A stretch of 8,643 bases of DNA from Burkholderiales bacterium UBA2459. Its GTDB lineage: Bacteria > Pseudomonadota > Gammaproteobacteria > Burkholderiales > Burkholderiaceae_E. Under the pieces are notes generated by a model, which saw only the letters and a program-made list of their open reading frames with translations, was not told where the DNA came from and searched no databases. The stretch is from NCBI GenBank assembly GCA_002342365.1, contig DDPV01000022.1, positions 1,929 through 10,571 of the forward strand, given 5' to 3'. A program made the translations under genes and the position numbers. Of this stretch, positions 1-7,389 are shown piece by piece; position 1 is the first letter of the stretch, and each line of letters begins with the position of its first letter.

Positions 1-908
1 TGCAGGCCTTGCACCAGGGTCTCCAGACGTTGCTGGATCGCCATCGCCTTTTGGTCATGGCCCGTCAAGCCTTGTTGTGTGAGCTGCGACAGATCGGCAA
101 TATCGCGGCGTACCTGTTCAATAAGGCTGGCAACCGCATCGGGCTTGATGAGGTTCCGACCAATGGCATCGACCGAAGCCTGTAGGGACGCGATCAGCGC
201 ACCGTTGGCTCGCTGCCCGACATCATCCTCGGCTCTGTCTTGCTGTTCGCGAGGACCAAGGCCGGCTTGCAGCGTGGTAACCGGGTCTAGGCCGCCACCG
301 TTCAGACTGGCTTCGGTCTGACCGGTCAATGAACGGGGAATCGCTGCTGTGTCCGAGGCTCCGAAACGTTGTGTCCTACGAGGCCTGGCACTCAAGCCGT
401 CAAGTAAGCCTGCCATCGGTGGCGTGGCAGACCCGCCAGCCGGTGGCGTTTCAGCGGCCGTGGCCGGTGTAATCTGCGCTAATCCATCGCCCTCGCCGAG
501 CTCTTGAGACTCCGTTAAACCCCTTCCGGGCGGCGTGGCTGTTTGGCCGGTGGGAGCAAGCCCCGCGCCCCTGCGAAAAGCCTCTAGAGCCTCCATCGCC
601 TCGGGCGAATCAGGATCGGACATCCCTGCGAGGTTGCCCTGTTCGGCTAAGCCGCCCGGGTTTACACGCCTGCTCAGCTTCAAGCCGGCAAGAATTTCCC
701 GCGGATCAGCCTGAGGATTTTCCTCCAAGGCCCGGCTGGCCAGCAGCCAGGCCCTTGCCCACCGCGCCACAGTCCCACTGCTCAGGCCCATGGCTTTGTC
801 TGCAGCGCGATTGGATCCCAGCTCCTGGACCATAGCCATAGCTTTCTCAAATTGCTCATGGGTAAACCCGAGCTCTTCGTAGACTTCCTGCGGCAATCGC
901 GTCGTCAT
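1..908 (-). CDS. Helix-turn-helix-like protein of unknown function, 3' end missing
   Basis: On the reverse strand an ATG at 908 opens a frame that stays open for 302 codons to the window edge, so the C-terminus is missing. I do not recognise the family. Residues about 18-54 look like a DNA-binding helix-turn-helix: SNRAADKAMG, then LSSGTVARWARAW, which resembles the recognition helix of Xre- or transposase-type HTHs. Residues about 95-215 are low in aromatics and rich in Gly, Pro, Thr and Ala, with three TPP motifs (124-126, 154-156, 162-164), so they are probably a disordered linker. Residues about 236-302 are rich in Leu, Gln, Arg and Asp and look helical, perhaps coiled coil. HTH plus linker plus helix resembles the layout of KfrA-type DNA-binding proteins, but this is only a resemblance. 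A modest Shine-Dalgarno (AGAGG) lies 11 bases upstream of the ATG. Antisense frames here show no family features. Confidence 0.75.
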   Translation of the reverse strand, partial: MTTRLPQEVYEELGFTHEQFEKAMAMVQELGSNRAADKAMGLSSGTVARWARAWLLASRALEENPQADPREILAGLKLSRRVNPGGLAEQGNLAGMSDPDSPEAMEALEAFRRGAGLAPTGQTATPPGRGLTESQELGEGDGLAQITPATAAETPPAGGSATPPMAGLLDGLSARPRRTQRFGASDTAAIPRSLTGQTEASLNGGGLDPVTTLQAGLGPREQQDRAEDDVGQRANGALIASLQASVDAIGRNLIKPDAVASLIEQVRRDIADLSQLTQQGLTGHDQKAMAIQQRLETLVQGL

Positions 909-935
909 GTCAGCTGCGTCCTCTCGCGTACGCGC

Positions 936-960
936 GGAATCCCCCTAAAAAAAGGATTCC
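936..960. promoter_or_regulatory. Inverted repeat upstream of the HTH gene, possible operator
   Basis: A perfect 7-base inverted repeat (GGAATCC at 936-942 and GGATTCC at 954-960) is separated by 11 bases that include a run of seven A. It lies 28-52 bases upstream of the leftward HTH gene's ATG, where its promoter or transcription start should be. A 10-base palindrome, CGCGTACGCG (925-934), lies between it and the gene. Position and symmetry suit a repressor site, possibly autoregulatory, but that is inference. It does not look like an intrinsic terminator, because the A-run is in the loop and no U-run follows the stem. Confidence 0.35.
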
Positions 961-1130
961 AAAAGCGTTAAATGTAACCCAAGCCTGAAGTCTTCCCAAG
1001 GCGATTCAGACGAAGCGAGTCGGTAACGCGCTAATCGGATGCTTCCATGTCCTTGATTGCAGGCACTTACGCCTCATAACGCGCTTTGTTTGCCAGGCCT
1101 CAGCACCCGGATCAGCTCGCTTCTCGCCTG

Positions 1131-1160
1131 CTGAAGCTATGCGATACTCCAGCCTATAAC
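1131..1160 (+). promoter_or_regulatory. Candidate promoter for the RND efflux operon
   Basis: TATAAC (1155-1160) matches five of six bases of the sigma-70 -10 box. CTGAAG (1131-1136) is a weak -35 match, 18 bases upstream. Transcription would begin near 1167, leaving a leader of only about a dozen bases before the adaptor ATG at 1180. A second, weaker candidate is TTGATT (1053-1058) with CATAAC (1075-1080) at 16-base spacing. These are consensus matches by eye only. Confidence 0.35.
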
Positions 1161-1172
1161 TTACAGTGTAAG
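1160..1172. promoter_or_regulatory. Perfect palindrome before the efflux adaptor gene, probable operator
   Basis: CTTACAGTGTAAG is a perfect 6-1-6 palindrome. It begins at the last base of the candidate -10 box and ends seven bases before the adaptor start codon. Its place across the expected transcription start is typical of repressor operators in efflux operons, often TetR-family sites with TACA/TGTA half-sites. The half-sites resemble that style, but the regulator is unknown and none is encoded next to the operon. Binding here would block initiation and also cover part of the weak ribosome-binding region. Confidence 0.45.
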
Positions 1173-1179
1173 AAGTCCC

Positions 1180-2349
1180 ATGTCCCCAAAAGCTTGGCGC
1201 CGCAGCCTGATCGTGCTGCTCCTGACCGCAGCCCTAATTGCCCTGGCCCTCTGGCGGATGGAGAAAAACAAGACCCCCGAAAAAAGCGATCAGCTCCCGG
1301 CGCTTGTTTTTAAAGCCGGCGAACTGACGCAGCCAGGCATGTACGACATCGGCCGAAGAATCGAGATTTCCGGAACGGTGCACGCGCCCGACAGTCTCAC
1401 CATCAAGGCCAAGGCAAGCGGTCAGCTCAAAAGCCTCAGCGTGATCGAGGGTCAGTTGGTTCAGCAAGGCCAAAGTATTGGCACGCTCGATCTCACGGAA
1501 CTGCAGTCGCGGCTAGCCGAACGTCGGGCGGCGCTGGCGGCAGCAAAAACTGCACTCACTCAGGCAAGCACGCAGTGGGAGGCGAATCAAAGGCTTGCAG
1601 AGCGCGGTTTTCTCGCAGCCACTGCGATCGAAACGTCGCGCGCCAGTCTGGAGTCCGCCAGGGCGCAGGTTCAGGCAGCTGAGTCAGCGCTGCAAACGGT
1701 ACAGGTTCAATTACGGGATGCCGACCTTGTCGCACCGATTCGGGGTTGGATCCAGAAGCGCTTGGCACTTGAAGGCGAAAAGCTTGCGATCGAACAAGGG
1801 ATTGTGTCGATCTTGAGTACAGATCGTCTTGAAATACTCACGCCCATTGGTGCACCCGACGCGCAGCCCTTGCAAGTCGGACGTCCACAGAGTTTTCGAA
1901 TCGATGGCGTCAATGAGCCGGTGCAGGCCACGTTGAGCAGGATCATGCTGAGCGCTGACCCAAACGCTCGAGCGCTCACCCTGGTATGGGCTATTGCAGG
2001 TTCGCCAAGCCTCAGGCTGAGACCCGGCCAGTTCGCTATCGCGAGCATTGAGCTTGCCAATCCGCATCCTCGACTCACACTGCCAGTCGATGCAATTCGG
2101 CAAGAGGGCGGCAAGTCAGTTGCCTGGGTTATTCATGAAGGAAAACTTCAGCGCAAGGCTCTGATCACCGGCAAGCGCTCGAGTGACGGCAACCGTATCG
2201 AAATTCTTGAAGGCCTTAGCGAATCGGACCAGGTGCTAGCCATGCGCTTTGAGGGCCTGCGCGAAGGTCAAATGGCGAGTGTTTCCCACGATGCGCGGCC
2301 CAAGCAACCGGGCGCAGCCCCGGCCAAGCGCGAAAGCCCAAGTTCTTAG
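1180..2349 (+). CDS. RND efflux periplasmic adaptor (membrane fusion protein)
   Basis: This 389-residue protein is the periplasmic adaptor that would link the inner-membrane RND pump encoded next to it to an outer-membrane channel. Residues 8-24 form a hydrophobic N-terminal anchor after a basic start (WRRS), with no lipobox cysteine, so it is probably membrane-tethered rather than a lipoprotein. A first lipoyl half-motif is at about 64-104 (ISGTV ... GQLKSLSVIEGQLVQQGQ). An alpha-helical hairpin spans about 105-180, rich in Ala, Gln, Leu and Glu, and the second lipoyl half follows (VAPIRGWIQKRLALEGE, from 184). Beta-barrel and membrane-proximal domains fill 215-375. The hairpin tip lacks the Arg and Ser of the AcrA RLS motif: aligned positions read Ala135, Leu139, Ala146. 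The Shine-Dalgarno is weak (TAAGAAG ending four bases before the ATG), but the next Met (27) would remove the anchor. The pump gene follows after 11 bases. Substrate cannot be told from sequence. Confidence 0.93.
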   Translation: MSPKAWRRSLIVLLLTAALIALALWRMEKNKTPEKSDQLPALVFKAGELTQPGMYDIGRRIEISGTVHAPDSLTIKAKASGQLKSLSVIEGQLVQQGQSIGTLDLTELQSRLAERRAALAAAKTALTQASTQWEANQRLAERGFLAATAIETSRASLESARAQVQAAESALQTVQVQLRDADLVAPIRGWIQKRLALEGEKLAIEQGIVSILSTDRLEILTPIGAPDAQPLQVGRPQSFRIDGVNEPVQATLSRIMLSADPNARALTLVWAIAGSPSLRLRPGQFAIASIELANPHPRLTLPVDAIRQEGGKSVAWVIHEGKLQRKALITGKRSSDGNRIEILEGLSESDQVLAMRFEGLREGQMASVSHDARPKQPGAAPAKRESPSS

Positions 2350-2360
2350 GAAACCATGCG

Positions 2361-5300
2361 ATGTGGATGACGCGGGTGTCGATAGCCCAGCCCGTATTCG
2401 CCGCGATGGTCATGCTGGCCCTTTGCGTGCTTGGCATTTTCTCGTATGCACGCTTAGGAGTGGAACAGCTACCGGATATCAAGCCGCCGGTAGCCTTTAT
2501 CGACATACGCTACCCGGGCGCGTCGCCTGAGGCGGTCGAACGCGAAATCACCCGCCGCGTTGATGAAGCGGTCAACGGCGTTGCCGGGGTGAAGCGGATC
2601 ACCTCCCGGGCGTTTGAAGGTCGCAGCCAAACCAGCGTCGAGTTCAGCCTCAATGCCGACATGGGCAGAGCGGTCCAAGATGTGCGCGATCGCGTTGCGC
2701 TGGTTCAGCCGGTCTTTCCGAAAGATGCCAAAGCTCCGGTGATTGCACGAGCTAACAATGAAAACGCCCAGCCGGTGGCGGTTTTTGCGCTGTTGTCGCC
2801 GAGCAAGAGTCCGCGCGAACTCTCAATGATTGCTGAACTTCTGGTGTCGCGACGATTTCAGCGTGTTGACGGCGTTTCGTCGGTCGAGCTCGCAGGGCTT
2901 GCGACCCGAGAGGTTCGGGTCGACTTAAGCATCGAGCGACTGCAACAATTCGGTATCACGGCTGCAGAAATTGCTGCTGCGCTCAAGGAGCAGAATAACG
3001 ACCAGCCGGTCGGTCTCTTGAGTAATCCGACCAGCGATGCGATGTTGCGGGTTGAGGGTCGGGTGAACGATCCGCTGGATTTTGCAAACTTCATGATCGC
3101 CAAGCGCGACGGGATTGCGGTGTTGCTGAGCGATCTCGGTCGGGTTTATGAACGCGAACGTGAACTTGACACGCTTGCCCGTATCAACGGCCAGCGCGCA
3201 GTTAGCTTCAATGTTTTCAAGCAGCAAGACGCAAACATTGTTGCAACAGGTGATGCAATCAAGCAAGCCGCCGATGAACTTCGCCCCTTGTTGGGAGATG
3301 ATGTCGAGTTACGCCTGATCTACGCTTCGAGCGACTGGGTGAAGCAATCGCTTAACGGTTTGCAACGTACCCTGATCGAGGGAGCGGTGCTGACGGTGCT
3401 GATTGTTTATCTTTTTTTGCATTCCTGGCGCTCAACGGTGATTACCGGGCTCACGCTGCCCATTGCGGTGATCTCGAGCTTTATCGCCGTCTACGCCTTC
3501 GGATTTACGCTGAATTTTATGACGATGATGGCTTTGTCACTATGCATCGGACTGCTTATTGACGACGCCATCGTGGTTCGGGAAAACATCGTTCGTCATG
3601 TGCACATGGGAAAAAGCCACAGGCAGGCGGCGCAAGACGGAACGGAAGAAATCGGCTTGGCGGTCATGGCCACAAGCTTTGCAATCTGTGCAGTGTTCGT
3701 GCCGGTTGCCTTTATGGGCGGAATCATCGGCAAGTTCTTTTATCCCTTCGGCATCACCGTGGCGGTCGCGGTGCTTGTTTCATTGTTTGTGAGTTTCACG
3801 CTCGACCCGATGTTATCGAGCATTTGGCATGATCCCGATGGTCAGTCGCACCGTCGCATTCCGGTGCTTCGCCATGCGATCGGCGCGGTCGATGCGATGA
3901 TGCAAGCCTTGCACGATCGCTATACAAGCTTGATCGCCTGGATTTTTGATGGACGCGGATTTCGCCTTTTTTGGGTCATACCTTTTTCACCGCGAGCGAT
4001 CGTGTTGTGGATCGGCGCGATCAGTTTTGTGCTTGCGATTTTGCTCATCAAGGCGGTCGGCACCGAGTTTGTGCCGGAAACCGATAACGGCTTTACGCAG
4101 CTTTCGGTCCGCCTGCCGGTGGGTGCAAGCCTGCAACGCGGTTCTGACAAGATCGCTCAGGTTGAAGAGGCGGTGAGGCTAGTTCCCGGTATTGCCACCA
4201 TCAGCACATCGGTGGGCGGCACCGGCTCGGGTTTCCTGGTGGGGCGCAACCAGGCCACGCTGAATATTTCGCTAACGCCGCGCAATGCGCGCGATCTCGA
4301 TCAAAAGGCAATCGAACAACGGCTCCGCAAAGCGATTGCGACCATCCCCGGCATCGAAGCCTCGGTGGGAACCGAACGTCCGATCTATGTCGCGGTGCTC
4401 GGCACAGACCCCAAGCAGCTGGTTGATCAGACGCTTGCCTTCGCCAAAAAAATGGAGTCGATACCCGGCATCACCGACATCGACGTCTCAGCCAAACCCG
4501 GACTTCCCACCTTTGCGGTGAGACTTGATCGCATCGCCATGCGCGAACTTGGCCTTAACAGCAATCAGCTGGCCAGCTCTTTACGCGCTTTTGTAAACGG
4601 CGAAGTCGCCACTTTCTGGACCGCGGGTGATGGCGAACAGGTCGAAGTCTTGCTGAGACTTCCTGCCGAGTCGCGCGAGCGCATCGAACAAATCCGCGAC
4701 CTTCCCATTGCATTCAGTAAAGAAGGTAAAGCGATTACGCTTTCGCGGATTGCCAGTGTTGACGCGGTTGAAAACCCTGAGGTGATCCGAAGGCAAGATT
4801 TGTTGCGCCGGGAGGCAATCTTTGCGGGGGTTCAAAATCGACCGGCAGGCGATGTGGGTGCGGATGTCCAAAAATTGGTCAAGCAAACGCAACTGCCCGA
4901 AGGCATGCGCTTTGATGTGGGCGGCGCAACCAAAGAACAGCAGGAGGCTTTTGCTGCCCTGCTTGCTGCGATGTCACTAGCAATTATTTTTATTTATATC
5001 GTTCTAGCCAGCCAGTTTGGAAGCCTGCTTCAACCGATTGCGATCATGGCGTCGCTACCCTTAGCGCTGATTGGCGTTGTGCTTGCACTCCTGCTTTTCG
5101 GATCAACCCTGAATGTGTTTTCAATGATCGGCCTGATTATGCTGATGGGGCTTGTTACAAAAAATGCGATCCTCTTGGTCGACTTTGCCAATCAAGCGCG
5201 CGCGGCTGGAGCAACGGTCCGCGAGGCCTTAATGCAAGCCGGGCAGGTCCGGATGCGCCCGATCATGATGACCACCTTCGCCATGGTATTCGGCATGCTG

Positions 5301-5465
5301 CCCCTGGCACTTGCTCTGAATGAGGGCGGCGAGATTCAGGCGCCGATGGGGCGGGCGATCATCGGCGGTGTGATTACCTCAACACTGCTTACGCTGGTGG
5401 TTGTGCCTGTGATTTACTCTTATCTGGTTCGCGACAAGCCGGGCGCAACATCATTTGGTGCCTGA
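2361..5465 (+). CDS. RND-family multidrug efflux permease (HAE-1 type)
   Basis: This 1034-residue inner-membrane pump is of the AcrB/MexB class and should work as a trimer that exports amphiphilic compounds using the proton gradient. It has the usual length and layout: TM1 at about 10-30, a large periplasmic loop (PDIKPP, YPGASPEAVE), TM2-TM6 from about 335, a second periplasmic loop from about 565 (GTEFVPETDNG), and TM7-TM12 to the end. The proton-relay residues are present: Asp401-Asp402 in TM4 (LLIDDAIVVREN), Lys934 in TM10 (TKNAILLVDF), and Arg964 and Thr971 (VRMRPIMMTT), matching AcrB D407, D408, K940, R971 and T978. The paired Asp favours HAE-1 over the heavy-metal branch. AGGA nine bases before the ATG supports this start, and the gene is co-transcribed with the adaptor 11 bases upstream. 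Its last 25 codons are antisense to the elaA-like gene. Substrate range is not predictable; no channel gene is in the window. Confidence 0.95.
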   Translation: MWMTRVSIAQPVFAAMVMLALCVLGIFSYARLGVEQLPDIKPPVAFIDIRYPGASPEAVEREITRRVDEAVNGVAGVKRITSRAFEGRSQTSVEFSLNADMGRAVQDVRDRVALVQPVFPKDAKAPVIARANNENAQPVAVFALLSPSKSPRELSMIAELLVSRRFQRVDGVSSVELAGLATREVRVDLSIERLQQFGITAAEIAAALKEQNNDQPVGLLSNPTSDAMLRVEGRVNDPLDFANFMIAKRDGIAVLLSDLGRVYERERELDTLARINGQRAVSFNVFKQQDANIVATGDAIKQAADELRPLLGDDVELRLIYASSDWVKQSLNGLQRTLIEGAVLTVLIVYLFLHSWRSTVITGLTLPIAVISSFIAVYAFGFTLNFMTMMALSLCIGLLIDDAIVVRENIVRHVHMGKSHRQAAQDGTEEIGLAVMATSFAICAVFVPVAFMGGIIGKFFYPFGITVAVAVLVSLFVSFTLDPMLSSIWHDPDGQSHRRIPVLRHAIGAVDAMMQALHDRYTSLIAWIFDGRGFRLFWVIPFSPRAIVLWIGAISFVLAILLIKAVGTEFVPETDNGFTQLSVRLPVGASLQRGSDKIAQVEEAVRLVPGIATISTSVGGTGSGFLVGRNQATLNISLTPRNARDLDQKAIEQRLRKAIATIPGIEASVGTERPIYVAVLGTDPKQLVDQTLAFAKKMESIPGITDIDVSAKPGLPTFAVRLDRIAMRELGLNSNQLASSLRAFVNGEVATFWTAGDGEQVEVLLRLPAESRERIEQIRDLPIAFSKEGKAITLSRIASVDAVENPEVIRRQDLLRREAIFAGVQNRPAGDVGADVQKLVKQTQLPEGMRFDVGGATKEQQEAFAALLAAMSLAIIFIYIVLASQFGSLLQPIAIMASLPLALIGVVLALLLFGSTLNVFSMIGLIMLMGLVTKNAILLVDFANQARAAGATVREALMQAGQVRMRPIMMTTFAMVFGMLPLALALNEGGEIQAPMGRAIIGGVITSTLLTLVVVPVIYSYLVRDKPGATSFGA

Positions 5466-5880
5466 TCCCATCTTCAAGATAAACATCGCCTTGGGCGATG
5501 AAACCGTGCTGGAGGTAAAAAGATTCCAAATAGGCCTGGGCATTGATGCGAATGTCGACACAGGGGCCACAAGCTGCAATCGCGCAACGGATGAGTTCAT
5601 GGCCAAGTCCCCTGCCCCGCGCCAGACCGGAAACGACAACTCGCCCGATCGATGCTTCGGGGTACTTTAGGCCCGCCGGTAAACAACGCGCATAAGCAAG
5701 CAGCTGACCGGTTTCTTGCTTGCAGCCAAGAAGATGGAACGCTTCAAAATCGAGATCGTCAAGATCCTGGTACACGCAGTTTTGTTCAACCGCGAAAACC
5801 GCACTGCGCAATTGCAACAATTCGTAAAGCTGTCGAAGTTGCAAAGCATCGAAACGCTCTAACTGCCATTCGACGTTCAT
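5389..5880 (-). CDS. elaA: ElaA-family GNAT N-acetyltransferase
   Basis: This 163-residue protein is recognisable as ElaA-like: LRSAVFAVEQNCVYQDLD (24-41) and the closing VYLEDGIRHQMM (133-144) match the E. coli ElaA pattern. The acetyl-CoA pyrophosphate-binding loop of the GNAT fold is seen as RGRGLG (88-93, form R-x-x-G-x-G) after the strand IGRVVVS (78-84). QAYLESFYLQHGF (115-127) is the usual late GNAT strand-helix. The family is cytosolic and transfers acetyl from acetyl-CoA to an amine; the substrate is not established. The ATG at 5880 gives the expected N-terminus, although its ribosome site is weak. The protein runs about 15 residues past the conserved core with a polar Lys/Gln/Pro tail. 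The last 25 codons lie antisense inside the RND permease gene. It is divergent from the MFS gene, with 50 bases between the starts. Confidence 0.88.
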   Translation of the reverse strand: MNVEWQLERFDALQLRQLYELLQLRSAVFAVEQNCVYQDLDDLDFEAFHLLGCKQETGQLLAYARCLPAGLKYPEASIGRVVVSGLARGRGLGHELIRCAIAACGPCVDIRINAQAYLESFYLQHGFIAQGDVYLEDGIRHQMMLRPACREPDKSKSQAQPPA

Positions 5881-5919
5881 CTCATTTAAGCTTCAAGCAT
5901 GGGTAGATCTGAAGGCTCC

Positions 5920-5923
5920 GAGG
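5920..5923 (+). promoter_or_regulatory. Ribosome-binding site that fixes the MFS GTG start
   Basis: GAGG ends seven bases before the GTG at 5931. The first in-frame ATG (5976, residue 16) has no comparable purine-rich site upstream, so the GTG start is preferred. Confidence 0.55.
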
Positions 5924-5930
5924 CTAACAC

Positions 5931-7175
5931 GTGCGTGCGACGCTGAGTTCGGCGTGGAAATTTCAGGGTTGGCGGATGGTTGCCGCAGGTGGCGGGATTC
6001 AGTTTCTGCAAGCTGGCCTGCTTCATCAGGCCTTTGGCGCCTATCTTGCAGTGCTCTCAGCGCAGTTTGGCTGGAGCAAGACGGCCCTGTCCGGTGCAGC
6101 CGCTCTGCAACCGATGGAGGCCGCCGCACTCGGCCCCATCCTGGGCTGGGTTATCGACCGCTTTGGTCCCCAGGGCATGATCAGACTTGGCATTTGTGTG
6201 CTTGGCAGCGGTTTCATGATGCTGAGTCAAATCGAAAGCCTGATTGGCTTTTACACCGCTTTTTTTGTGATTGCGTTTGGTTCGAGCCTTTGCGGCTTTT
6301 TCCCGATCAATGTGGCAATTATTTTCTGGTTCGAACGGCTCAGAGCGCGTGCGCTTTCCGCGTTGTCGCTGGGACTGGCCTTTGGCGGCATTTTTGTGCC
6401 GGTTGTGGCCTGGACCATGCAGACCTGGGGTTGGCGAACCACAGCGTTTTGCTCGGGTTTGGTATTCATCCTTGTTGGCTGGCCGATGGCGCGCAACTTC
6501 AAACGGCGCCCCTCCGATATCGGCCAAAACATCGACGGGCTCCCGCCAGTTAGCGACCCGGTTTTAGACGGTTCCGATCACGGTACCGAGTTCACCGCAA
6601 GACAAGCACTCCGCACCCCGGCATTCTGGCTGTTGAGCCTCGGACATGGGTCGGCGCTCTTTGTGGTGACGGCGGTCAACGTGCACGCGATCACCCATAT
6701 GAAAGAGGGCCTGGGCTTTAGCGTGGCTCAGGCCTCGCTTGTGATCACACTGATGACCCTGTTTCAAATCGTTGGTGTGTTGATCGGATGGTGGTGCGGT
6801 GACCGCTTTGAAAAACGCAAGATTGCCGCGCTATGCATGCTCATGCATGCCAGCGGCTTGTTGATGCTCGCCTGGTCCCAGGCCACTTGGATGCTCATCG
6901 CCTTTGCGATGCTCCACGGCGCTGCCTGGGGTTTACGCGGTCCATTCATGCAAGCGCTTCGGGCCGATTACTTTGGTCGTAAGTCGATCGGCATGATTCT
7001 TGGCCTCTCGGGCATCATCATCATGATCGGTCAAATCGGCGGTCCCTTAGTCGCTGGCGCATTTGCTGATCTCACGGGCCACTATCGCTCGGGCTTTACG
7101 GTGCTGGCAGGTCTGGCCGGTTTGGGCTCGGTGTTTTTCTGGCTCGCCAGAAAGCCCCAGGCACCTGCAAGCTAA
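5931..7175 (+). CDS. MFS transporter, OxlT/monocarboxylate type
   Basis: This 414-residue inner-membrane protein shows the 12-helix major facilitator pattern: two six-helix halves joined by a polar loop at about 188-222. The MFS signature between helices 2 and 3 is clear as GWVIDRFGPQG (72-82), with a weaker repeat between helices 8 and 9 (GWWCGDRFEKRK, 286-297). The central loop (KRRPSDIGQNIDG, 191-203) and the following QALRTPAFWLL (225-235) are typical of the OxlT/monocarboxylate-porter branch, which moves small organic anions. The substrate and direction cannot be decided. It starts with GTG behind a good ribosome site; Met16 is the fallback start. It appears monocistronic: elaA diverges upstream and argC converges downstream. 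The DNA has ATGCATGC twice, two bases apart, at 6833-6850, which is explained by the local CMLMHA coding. Confidence 0.9.
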   Translation: MRATLSSAWKFQGWRMVAAGGGIQFLQAGLLHQAFGAYLAVLSAQFGWSKTALSGAAALQPMEAAALGPILGWVIDRFGPQGMIRLGICVLGSGFMMLSQIESLIGFYTAFFVIAFGSSLCGFFPINVAIIFWFERLRARALSALSLGLAFGGIFVPVVAWTMQTWGWRTTAFCSGLVFILVGWPMARNFKRRPSDIGQNIDGLPPVSDPVLDGSDHGTEFTARQALRTPAFWLLSLGHGSALFVVTAVNVHAITHMKEGLGFSVAQASLVITLMTLFQIVGVLIGWWCGDRFEKRKIAALCMLMHASGLLMLAWSQATWMLIAFAMLHGAAWGLRGPFMQALRADYFGRKSIGMILGLSGIIIMIGQIGGPLVAGAFADLTGHYRSGFTVLAGLAGLGSVFFWLARKPQAPAS

Positions 7176-7389
7176 GCATCTTGTTTTCGCGATGAAGCCT
7201 TTCGGCAATCTGTGATCAGGCGTTTTGCTGCTTCAATCACGATTTGGCTGCGCGTTTGAGCAGGCGCTGCTCCTTGAGCAAGGCCATGCTTCGTTGATCC
7301 GCTTCAACACCCCCATCTGGCGCGCGACGGCAAGAATCAAAGCAAGCGATTCAGAGCTCACCAAGCCAGCGGCTGCGCTCACTAAAGTC
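7176..7389. other. Convergent intergenic region without a supported gene
   Basis: These 214 bases separate the stops of the MFS gene and argC. I see only weak short inverted repeats (for example CCTTG-AG-CAAGG near 7272) and no stem followed by a T-run, so no intrinsic terminator can be called for either gene. Short open frames here start with TTG and run into antisense of argC. None has a ribosome site or family features. Confidence 0.5.

Noticed and set aside
79..321. Forward open frame of 80 residues near the left edge
   Set aside because: It is antisense to the continuous 302-codon reverse-strand frame and is Ser/Arg/Cys-rich without domain features.
1024..1085. Direct repeat TAACGCGCT at about 1024-1032 and 1077-1085
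   Set aside because: It is only nine bases, occurs twice, is not flanked by further similarity, and could easily arise by chance.
1707..2114. Long reverse-strand open frames of 135 and 130 residues inside the adaptor gene
   Set aside because: They lie antisense to a clearly coding adaptor, lack ribosome sites and family features, and two different frames are open at once, as expected in GC-rich coding DNA.
6057..6527. Reverse-strand open frame of 156 residues inside the MFS gene
   Set aside because: It is antisense to a well-supported transporter, and its translation is polar, low-complexity and without recognisable domains.
6833..6850. Tandem ATGCATGC-TC-ATGCATGC motif in the MFS gene
   Set aside because: It is explained by the local codons for Cys-Met-Leu-Met-His-Ala in a transmembrane stretch; there is no wider repeat structure.
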